Assembly: GCF_001025215.1 (NCBI RefSeq)
Contig: NZ_AP012330.1
Span: forward strand, 558,001 to 622,000
From: Bifidobacterium pseudocatenulatum DSM 20438 = JCM 1200 = LMG 10505
GTDB taxonomy: Bacteria > Actinomycetota > Actinomycetes > Actinomycetales > Bifidobacteriaceae
Length of the DNA stretch: 64,000 nucleotides
Direction: 5' to 3'
Below are positions 57,644 to 64,000 of the stretch, piece after piece; within the stretch, counting starts at the first letter, position 1; every line of letters begins with the position of its first letter. Below the pieces are notes generated by a model that worked only from the letters and a program-made list of their open reading frames with translations, had not been told where the DNA came from and did no database searches. The translations under genes and the position numbers were made by a program.

Positions 57644-58633
57644 ATGACCGATCAGCGCACTGCGTGGGGTTGGGGTCTGTCCAGCGTGGATGCGGCCGGC
57701 AACACTTTGGACGTATGGTACCCGGAACTGAAGCTTGGCGAGGCTCCGGAGGAGGTGGCACGCCCGAACCATAATTTTGGCAATCTCGCCCATGAGGGCG
57801 TCGATGCGCGTGGCGTGCGCCGCATTCCGGTGTTCACGGTGTCGAAGCTTGACGAACCGATCGAAGACGCAGCCGACGCATACCTGCGTCTGCATCTGCT
57901 GAGCATGCGTCTCGCCAAGCCGAACACCCTGAATCTGGACGGCATTTTCGCAGCCCTCAACAATGTGGTATGGACCAATTATGGCCCGTTCGCGGTCGAG
58001 GATTTCGCGCTGCGCAAGCTTGATGTGATGGCCGCGGCCAACCAGTGCGTTCCGGGACTGCCGAAGGTTGACGTGAACGTGCTGTCGATCGACAAGTTCC
58101 CGTGCATGGTCGACTATGTGGTGCCGACCGGCGTGCGTATCGGCGACGCCGACCGCGTGCGTTTGGGTGCCCACCTTTCCGAAGGCACCACCGTCATGCA
58201 TGCCGGCTTCGTGAACTTCAACGCCGGCACGCTCGGCGTTTCCATGGTGGAAGGCCGTGTTTCCCAGGGTGTTGTGGTCGGCAACGGTTCCGATATCGGC
58301 GGCGGCGCATCCATCATGGGCACCCTGTCCGGTGGCGGCAAGCTTAAGAACTCCATCGGCGAGCACTCCCTGCTTGGCGCGAACGCGGGCATCGGCATCT
58401 CCCTCGGCGACAACTGCGTGGTTGAAGCCGGTCTGTATGTGACCGCCGGCACCAAGGTGACCATCTACGACAAGGCCAAGGTCGCGGCGGGCGAACCGCT
58501 CGAAACCGTCAAGGGCGCCGATCTTTCCGGCAAAGACAACATCCTGTTCATCCGTAATTCCGTGTCCGGCCGTATCGAAGCGCGCTATCGCAAGACCGGC
58601 ATCGAACTGAACGAAAAACTGCACAAGAACTAA
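57644..58633 (+). CDS. dapD: Tetrahydrodipicolinate N-succinyltransferase
   Basis: The 329-residue enzyme of lysine/diaminopimelate synthesis transfers succinyl from succinyl-CoA. It has the actinobacterial form with an N-terminal alpha/beta domain (about 1-160) and a left-handed beta-helix ([50 protein letters not shown]). ATG 57644 has GAAGGAG upstream. It is followed by rlmH only 9 bases on. Confidence 0.95.
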   Translation: MTDQRTAWGWGLSSVDAAGNTLDVWYPELKLGEAPEEVARPNHNFGNLAHEGVDARGVRRIPVFTVSKLDEPIEDAADAYLRLHLLSMRLAKPNTLNLDGIFAALNNVVWTNYGPFAVEDFALRKLDVMAAANQCVPGLPKVDVNVLSIDKFPCMVDYVVPTGVRIGDADRVRLGAHLSEGTTVMHAGFVNFNAGTLGVSMVEGRVSQGVVVGNGSDIGGGASIMGTLSGGGKLKNSIGEHSLLGANAGIGISLGDNCVVEAGLYVTAGTKVTIYDKAKVAAGEPLETVKGADLSGKDNILFIRNSVSGRIEARYRKTGIELNEKLHKN

Positions 58634-58642
58634 ATATCAAAT

Positions 58643-59122
58643 ATGAAAATCTCCCTCATTACCGTCGGCAAAGTCAAGGAACAATATCTGCGCGACGCCA
58701 TCGCCGAATATTCGAAACGACTCAGCCGATACTGCAAGCTTGACATCGTCGAAGTGGCCGACGAGAAAACACCCGAGCATGCCAGTGAGGGAGTGGAACG
58801 GCAAATCAAAGCCAAGGAAGGCGAACGCATCGCCAAGCATATTCGCGACGATGCGTTCGTCATCGCGCTCGCCATCGAAGGCCAGCAGCTGACCAGTGAA
58901 GAACTTGCGCAGAAAATCGACGGTCTTGGAGTGCATGGCACCAGCCATATCCAACTCATCATCGGCGGATCGCTCGGACTTGACCCAACGATTGTGAAAC
59001 GGGCCGACTACCTGCTGAGTTTTTCCAAAATGACTTTTCCTCATCAATTAATGCGCGTTATTCTGCTTGAACAGCTGTATCGTGCATGCAAAATCAATGC
59101 CGGCGAACCGTATCATAAATGA
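58643..59122 (+). CDS. rlmH: 23S rRNA (pseudouridine1915-N3)-methyltransferase
   Basis: This 159-residue SPOUT enzyme methylates pseudouridine 1915 of helix 69. The knotted C-terminal motif is [31 protein letters not shown], ending [23 protein letters not shown]. It overlaps no other gene. The Shine-Dalgarno is weak, and translation may depend on coupling to dapD, which ends 9 bases upstream. Confidence 0.96.
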   Translation: MKISLITVGKVKEQYLRDAIAEYSKRLSRYCKLDIVEVADEKTPEHASEGVERQIKAKEGERIAKHIRDDAFVIALAIEGQQLTSEELAQKIDGLGVHGTSHIQLIIGGSLGLDPTIVKRADYLLSFSKMTFPHQLMRVILLEQLYRACKINAGEPYHK

Positions 59123-59250
59123 CGTGCAATCAATGTCGCGTAATGCGTACACAGGTTCGCGAGTATGATATGGCAGGATTGCGATGCGGCAAAATATGGT
59201 GAGATCGCCGAAAGATAATAAGTAGAAGGCCTTGCCTATACTAGTACCCC

Positions 59251-59382
59251 GTGAGTGACTACAGAAGCGAACGCGAGCAGCGAGAACGCCGTCGCCGCAC
59301 CATGGTGCGGGCGGTGTGCATCGTCATCGCTGCGGCGATGCTGCTGAGTCTGGTTATTCCTGCTATCTACGCAGGTCTTTGA
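59251..59382 (+). CDS. 43-residue single-pass membrane peptide upstream of prfB
   Basis: The GTG at 59251 opens a frame of 43 residues: a basic and acidic N-terminus (DYRSEREQRERRRR) then one hydrophobic helix (AVCIVIAAAMLLSLVIPAIY). It is too short for usual gene calls. TATACT at 59237-59242 would place transcription start at the GTG itself, so the message may be leaderless. A small hairpin (59390-59414) follows. Similar tiny basic/transmembrane ORFs occur in other actinobacteria; function unknown. A chance frame is possible. Confidence 0.5.
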   Translation: MSDYRSEREQRERRRRTMVRAVCIVIAAAMLLSLVIPAIYAGL

Positions 59383-59565
59383 CGCCTTTGGTCCGGTATG
59401 ATCCTCCCCGGACCTGCAATCCCATACGTAACGAGACTGGTTCGCGGCTCGGCAGGATGGGAACGAGTATGTGGGTACGTGGAAGAAGCTGAGGATTGTG
59501 CGAAAGCCGTATGAGGCTCCATGACAGAATATAAAGAACGCATAAAGAAATGTATGGTGTAAACG
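59383..59565 (+). other. Possibly structured leader before prfB
   Basis: GGTCCGG (59390-59396) pairs with CCGGACC (59408-59414), and CCCATAC (59421-59427) can pair with GTATGTGGG (59467-59475) with one bulge. It does not match SRP RNA, tmRNA or a riboswitch that I know. TATGGT at 59553-59558 lies 7 bases before the prfB start. Confidence 0.3.
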
Positions 59566-60696
59566 ATGGCAGAATTTGATTTTTCCCAGGCAATCGGCGA
59601 GGCGCGCGCCAAATACGAGTCGATTTCCAAGGCGCTTGACGTCGACCGACTGACCGCGCAGGCCAAAGATCTTGAAGTTCAGGCGGCCGAACCGGGATTG
59701 TGGGACAATCCCGAAAACGCGCAGAAAGTGACCAGCAAACTGTCGGCAGTGCAGTCCCAGCTGAAGCGTCTCGCTTCCGCAAGCCAGCGCATCGACGACG
59801 TCGAAACGTTGGTGGAATTGGGTCAGGAGGAAGAAGACGCCGACACGTTGGCGGAAGCGCAGTCCGAAGTCGAAAGCATTCAGAACGATCTGGCCGACAT
59901 GGAAATCCAGACCCTGCTCGACGGCGAATATGACGAACGTTCCGCAGTGGTGACCATCCGCTCCGGCGCGGGCGGTGTGGATGCCGCCGACTTCGCTCAG
60001 ATGCTGCTGCGCATGTACCTGCGTTGGGCGGAGCGCAATGGGTATAAGGCCAAGGTCATGGACACCTCCTACGCCGAAGAGGCGGGCATCAAGTCCGCCA
60101 CCTTCCAGGTGGATGCCCCTTATGCGTATGGTCGCATGAGCGTGGAAGGCGGCACACACCGTTTGGTGCGTATCTCCCCGTTCGACAACCAAGGCCGTCG
60201 CCAAACTAGCTTCGCGGCAGTGGAAGTGGTGCCGCTCGTTGAGGCGACCGATCACATCGACGTGCCCGATTCCGAAATCCGCGTTGACACCTACTGCTCC
60301 TCCGGCCCTGGCGGTCAGGGCGTGAACACCACGTATTCCGCGGTGCGTATCACCCACATTCCGACCGGCATCGTGGTGACCATGCAGGACGAGCGCTCGC
60401 AGATCCAGAACCGTGCCGCTGCCATGGCCGTGCTGCAGTCCCGACTGTTGGTGCTGCGCCACGAAGAGGAAGCCAAGAAGAAGAAGGAGCTCGCCGGCGA
60501 TATCAAGGCCAGCTGGGGTGACCAGATGCGTTCCTACGTGCTGCATCCGTACCAGATGGTCAAGGATCTGCGCACCGGCTATGAGACTTCGCAGACCCAG
60601 GCCGTGTTCGACGGCGATATCGACGCGTTCATTGAGGCCGGCATCCGTTGGCGTCATGAGCAGCGTCGCGCGGCGGCCGAAGAGGCGGACGCCTAA
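59566..60696 (+). CDS. prfB: Peptide chain release factor 2
   Basis: RF2 (376 residues) reads UGA and UAA stops. The tripeptide anticodon SPF occurs in [15 protein letters not shown], and the GGQ motif in [16 protein letters not shown]. Unlike in many bacteria the frame is continuous from ATG 59566, with no in-frame UGA near codon 25, so there is no programmed frameshift autoregulation. It is followed by ftsE after 49 bases. Confidence 0.96.
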   Translation: MAEFDFSQAIGEARAKYESISKALDVDRLTAQAKDLEVQAAEPGLWDNPENAQKVTSKLSAVQSQLKRLASASQRIDDVETLVELGQEEEDADTLAEAQSEVESIQNDLADMEIQTLLDGEYDERSAVVTIRSGAGGVDAADFAQMLLRMYLRWAERNGYKAKVMDTSYAEEAGIKSATFQVDAPYAYGRMSVEGGTHRLVRISPFDNQGRRQTSFAAVEVVPLVEATDHIDVPDSEIRVDTYCSSGPGGQGVNTTYSAVRITHIPTGIVVTMQDERSQIQNRAAAMAVLQSRLLVLRHEEEAKKKKELAGDIKASWGDQMRSYVLHPYQMVKDLRTGYETSQTQAVFDGDIDAFIEAGIRWRHEQRRAAAEEADA

Positions 60697-60745
60697 AAAC
60701 CACGATTACCGTAATCAGAACAGCACATAGTGGAGGGGTACGACG

Positions 60746-62047
60746 ATGGCGCTGATTTCGCTTGAACATGTGAGCAAGGTGTATCCGAAAGGCACCAGGC
60801 CTGCCTTGGATGACATCAATCTCGACATTGATCGAGGGGATTTCGTGTTCCTCGTGGGCGCTTCAGGTTCCGGCAAAACCACATTGCTGAGCCTGTTGCT
60901 GCGCGAGGAGGAGGTCACGGATGGCGAGATTCGCGTCGCAGGTAATGATTTGAGGCGCCTGTCGTCAAGGCAGGTGCCGCATTACCGTCGTTCCATCGGT
61001 TTTATCTTCCAGGATTACAAACTCCTCAACAACAAAACGGTATGGGAGAATGTGGCGTTCGCGCTTGAAGTGATTGGCACAAGCCGTTCCACCGTCAAAT
61101 CGTTAGTGCCGAAAGTGCTGCAGACTGTCGGTCTCACCGGTAAGGAAAACAACTATCCGCACGAGCTTTCCGGCGGTGAGGCACAGCGTGTGGCCATTGC
61201 GCGAGCGTATGTGAACCATCCGCAGATTCTGCTGGCCGACGAGCCTACTGGAAATCTCGATCCGACCACATCGCTGGGCATTATGGAAGTGCTGGACGCC
61301 ATCAACCGCACTGGCACCACCATCGTCATGGCAACGCATAACGAGGAAATCGTCAACTCCATGCGCAAGCGTGTGGTCGAACTGCATACCGGCAAAATCG
61401 TGCGTGACGAGCAGCAGGGATCCTACGATTCCGCACTGTACTTCCCGGATGCCGAAGTCGAATCCAAATCGCATCAGGCGTTGAACGGCGGCGACGTCGA
61501 CTCGAAATATCGTGCGCCGGGCGCGCTTGAAATGTCTGATTTTTCCGATGAGGCGGTGGACGTGGAAGGCGCGACGCGAGCCGAAACCGCGGCGAACGCG
61601 GTTGATGCCGTAGCTGCGGCCATCCACAGCGGCAATGGTGATGCGGGCATCGCGCGTCTCGCCAATTCCGTGCATTCCGGTCGCACCGGTCGTTATGGCG
61701 AGGCGTTCGCTCCGGTGGAGACTACGCTGACCTGGGGCAAGGGACTGAAACTTGAGGATCTTGCCGAACAGGAGCATGCCGATTCGGCTGCACGTTCGCA
61801 GACCGAAGCCAATGCCGACGCGACTGGCTCTTCGCCTGATACAGGCATGGAATCAAGCAAAGCGGCTGAAAACGAGCAATCCGCGGAGCCAACGGTTCCC
61901 GCTCCTCCGGCACTGCCGATGCCTCCCGCTCCGCCCGCGCCTCCGGCTCCTCCGGCAGCGCCCGCCGCGACTGCCGGTGGCGAGGCGAAATCCGTCGAAC
62001 AATCCGATGAACAGCATGAAACGTCCGAAAGCAAGGAGAACGACTGA
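60746..62047 (+). CDS. ftsE: Cell-division ATPase FtsE with long C-terminal extension
   Basis: FtsE (433 residues) is the ATPase that with FtsX activates septal peptidoglycan hydrolases. The core (about 1-225) has Walker [14 protein letters not shown], the signature [14 protein letters not shown], and Walker [14 protein letters not shown]. An extra 200 residues follow: acidic, then Ala-rich, with a Pro/Ala-rich segment at about 385-410 and a charged end. FtsE is normally about 230 residues. TGGAGGGG lies before ATG 60746. The stop overlaps the ftsX start. Confidence 0.94.
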   Translation: MALISLEHVSKVYPKGTRPALDDINLDIDRGDFVFLVGASGSGKTTLLSLLLREEEVTDGEIRVAGNDLRRLSSRQVPHYRRSIGFIFQDYKLLNNKTVWENVAFALEVIGTSRSTVKSLVPKVLQTVGLTGKENNYPHELSGGEAQRVAIARAYVNHPQILLADEPTGNLDPTTSLGIMEVLDAINRTGTTIVMATHNEEIVNSMRKRVVELHTGKIVRDEQQGSYDSALYFPDAEVESKSHQALNGGDVDSKYRAPGALEMSDFSDEAVDVEGATRAETAANAVDAVAAAIHSGNGDAGIARLANSVHSGRTGRYGEAFAPVETTLTWGKGLKLEDLAEQEHADSAARSQTEANADATGSSPDTGMESSKAAENEQSAEPTVPAPPALPMPPAPPAPPAPPAAPAATAGGEAKSVEQSDEQHETSESKEND

Positions 62048-62970
62048 TGCGTTTGCGTTTCATTCTTTCCGAAACCTGGAGCAGCCTCAAGCGCAACGTG
62101 CCCATGTTGCTTTCAGTGATGCTCGTTACATTCATCTCGTTTCTGTTTATCGGCGCATCGGTGCTCACTCAGGCGCAGATCACCAAAGCCAAAGGCGATT
62201 GGTATTCCAAGGTTGAAGTGGTGGTGTGGATGTGTCCCGATGGCACCAGCCAATCCGTGAACTGCACCGCGGGAACCGCGGCAACGCAGACTCAGATCAA
62301 TGACTTGCAGAAAACCATTCGCAACGAGCTTGCCGATGATGTATCGCAAATCACTTTTGTAAGCAAGGAAGATTTCTACAACGACACTTTCCTCAAACAA
62401 TATCCGAACGGTGAATATCAGGGGCGTACGCTCACTGCCGACGATATGCAGGATTCATTGTGGCTGAAACTGAAGAATCCTGAGAAATATCAAGTCGTTT
62501 CCGAAGTGCTTTCTGGCAAGGAGGGCGTCGATACTGTCAGTGATCAACGGCAGATTTTTGAGCCGGTGTTCGCAGTGCTGAATCGTGCGACCATTGCAAC
62601 CGCCGCATTGGCCGCGGTGATGGTGGTCGTCGCCATTATGCTGACCGGTACCACAATTCGCATGTCTGCTGCGTCACGTCGAACCGAAACGGAGATCATG
62701 CGTTTGGTGGGTGCTTCGAATTGGACCATTCGGCTGCCATTCATTCTTGAAGGGGTGATCGCATCAATGGTCGGCTCCTTGCTTTCCTGCGTCACTTTAT
62801 CGGCATTGGTGAAGGTATTTATCACTGATTGGCTTGCAGCCTCCGTGAAATGGATTCCATATGTGAATCAGATGACGGTATTGTGGATTTCGCCGATTTT
62901 GGTTGCAGGAGCGGTGCTGTTGTCGGTGATTGCATCCACAGTGTCGTTGCATAGGTATTTGAAAGCCTGA
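62047..62970 (+). CDS. ftsX: Cell-division protein FtsX
   Basis: The 307-residue membrane protein has four helices: one near residues 22-45, then a large extracellular domain (about 46-180), then three helices from 180 (TIATAALAAVMVVVAIMLTG) to the end. The external loop should contact the cell-wall hydrolase. The family signature RRTETEIMRLVGASNWTIRLPF is exact. It overlaps ftsE by one base and precedes the secreted coiled-coil gene. Confidence 0.95.
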   Translation: MRLRFILSETWSSLKRNVPMLLSVMLVTFISFLFIGASVLTQAQITKAKGDWYSKVEVVVWMCPDGTSQSVNCTAGTAATQTQINDLQKTIRNELADDVSQITFVSKEDFYNDTFLKQYPNGEYQGRTLTADDMQDSLWLKLKNPEKYQVVSEVLSGKEGVDTVSDQRQIFEPVFAVLNRATIATAALAAVMVVVAIMLTGTTIRMSAASRRTETEIMRLVGASNWTIRLPFILEGVIASMVGSLLSCVTLSALVKVFITDWLAASVKWIPYVNQMTVLWISPILVAGAVLLSVIASTVSLHRYLKA

Positions 62971-63069
62971 GAACATTCCGTTTTGTACGGATTGGATACG
63001 TTTATCTGTGTCGCGTTTTAAGCATGGGATGCTATGGTATGGAACCAATGATGGGAGGCAAGTGACCGA

Positions 63070-64000
63070 ATGACAAGCAAGAAAGCTCTAAAACCGGCCG
63101 TCGCGGTGTTTGCAACGGGGGCTTTGTGCGCCACGATGGCGATTGCCCCGTTCTCGTCTGCGGTTCCGCAGGCGCAAGCCAATACATACAGCAATCTGGT
63201 GAATGCCCAGAATAAGAAGGCTGCCAGCTCTCAGCGTGAAGCCCAGTTGCGTTCACAGCTTTCCGGTGTGAAGTCTGATTTGGCCGACAAGATCGTCGAG
63301 CTGGATGAATTGACAAATACGAAAATTCCTGCAGCTCAAGCTGCAGTCGATGAGGCAAATGCTACTGCCGCTTCGGCACAGAGTGAAGCTGATGCTGCGG
63401 CTTCCCGTTTGGAGGCCGCGCAAAAAGATAAGGAAAACCTCGAAGCGCAGATCGAACAGACCGGCAAGGATTATGATGACGCGCATGCGGCCGTGGCACA
63501 GATGGCTCGTGAAGACCTGCATGGTTCCGATGCATCCACTGTGATGAGCGTGGTGACAGGTTCCACGAGCACTCAGGAATTCATTAATTCCATGCAGTCT
63601 CGTGATGCGTTGAGCCGTACCGAAGCCAATGCGGCAAGTGATGCGGCGAATACGTTGAACACGTCGATGAACCGTAGCGAGCGTCTTTCTGCAATCGAGA
63701 AGCAGATCGCCAATCTGAAAACCGCAGCTGACGAAAAAGCCGCTTCCGCACAGCAGGCTGCTGCTTCCGCACAGACCCAGCGCGACTCGCTTGACCAGTT
63801 GCGTGCAGAAGGCGAAACCCGCCGTGCCGAATTGGAAAGCCAACAGTCGCAGCTGAACGGCAGCGTGGCCAAACAGGCGGCGCAAACGGTTATGTTGCAG
63901 TCACAGGTCGATTCCTTCAACCGCCAGTATGCAGCCGAGCAGGCCGCAGCAGCTAATCAAAACAATGGTGGCAATCAAGGGCAGACCCGGCCAGGCAACA
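63070..64000 (+). CDS. Secreted coiled-coil protein, likely PcsB/RipC-like FtsEX partner (partial)
   Basis: The frame from ATG 63070 runs off the window, giving 310 residues. A signal peptide (residues 1 to about 38, with an Ala-rich core and AQA near the cleavage point) is followed by two long coiled-coil stretches (about 45-130 and 195-295) rich in Ala, Gln, Glu and Ser. A Gln/Asn/Gly-rich linker starts near 297. The pattern and the place after ftsX match PcsB/CwlO/RipC, whose C-terminal CHAP or NlpC/P60 domain would lie beyond the window; that domain is not seen. GGGAGGC is upstream. Confidence 0.82.
   Translation, partial: MTSKKALKPAVAVFATGALCATMAIAPFSSAVPQAQANTYSNLVNAQNKKAASSQREAQLRSQLSGVKSDLADKIVELDELTNTKIPAAQAAVDEANATAASAQSEADAAASRLEAAQKDKENLEAQIEQTGKDYDDAHAAVAQMAREDLHGSDASTVMSVVTGSTSTQEFINSMQSRDALSRTEANAASDAANTLNTSMNRSERLSAIEKQIANLKTAADEKAASAQQAAASAQTQRDSLDQLRAEGETRRAELESQQSQLNGSVAKQAAQTVMLQSQVDSFNRQYAAEQAAAANQNNGGNQGQTRPGN

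Noticed and set aside
59374-59382. CTTTGAC at the end of the 43-residue ORF, resembling the RF2 programmed frameshift site
   Set aside because: A +1 shift there reaches a stop after six codons and does not join prfB; prfB is a continuous frame from 59566.

Overview
The window is chromosomal DNA from a Bifidobacterium, most like the adolescentis/catenulatum/pseudocatenulatum group. This rests on the G+C-rich coding style, an ABC sugar importer with no dedicated ATPase, a xylo-oligosaccharide (XOS) hub built from GH43, GH8, xylA and xylB, and a conserved block of actinobacterial housekeeping genes (rpmE, prfA, prmC, guaB, proS, map, gltA, dapD, rlmH, prfB, ftsE, ftsX). Species was not tested by any search.

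Bases 1-35400 are a xylan/XOS region. From the left: an unidentified partial gene, a GH43 beta-xylosidase, a large unrecognised protein, a GH8 reducing-end exo-oligoxylanase and a SASA-type esterase, apparently one operon. Next come a frameshifted alcohol dehydrogenase, a nucleoside hydrolase and a divergent xylulokinase/ROK regulator pair. A decay zone at 13.5-15.3 kb holds a YkoE-like ECF gene with two lesions, a tRNA-Met cut off after 49 bases, and a DUF606 transporter fused to the tRNA stub. A YczE-like membrane protein, a Schlafen/AlbA_2 ATPase and metY follow. Then come xylA, a divergent GH43 gene, a LacI regulator, an XOS importer (lipoprotein plus two permeases), a second GH43/esterase pair, a carboxylesterase remnant, a sugar O-acetyltransferase, a second xylulokinase/ROK pair and an intact tRNA-Met.

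The two halves of the XOS region carry paralogues in the same order: GH43, esterase, xylB, ROK, tRNA-Met. Both ROK promoters share a nearly identical 21-base palindromic element. A palindrome CGAAAGTTTCG links the LacI gene, the importer and the third GH43 gene. The inferred route is import of short, possibly acetylated XOS, deacetylation and hydrolysis inside the cell by the esterases, GH43 and GH8, then xylose to xylulose (XylA) to xylulose-5-phosphate (XylB) for the fructose-6-phosphate phosphoketolase shunt.

Bases 35400-64000 are core genome. A five-gene branched-chain amino-acid ABC operon sits between prmC and the Sua5/WecA-like pair. Other genes are guaB, orn, a HAD phosphatase, a PIF1-like helicase, proS, an SSB-like gene behind a cluster of DnaA-box-like sequences, an M13 peptidase, map, gltA, dapD, rlmH, a 43-residue membrane peptide ahead of prfB, an FtsE with a long C-terminal extension, ftsX and the start of a secreted coiled-coil cell-wall hydrolase partner that runs off the end.

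I saw no CRISPR array, insertion sequence, integrase or rRNA. The notable material is the duplicated XOS module with its regulatory sites, the uncharacterised 705-residue protein in the GH8 operon, the tRNA-stub junction, and several clean gene-decay events.
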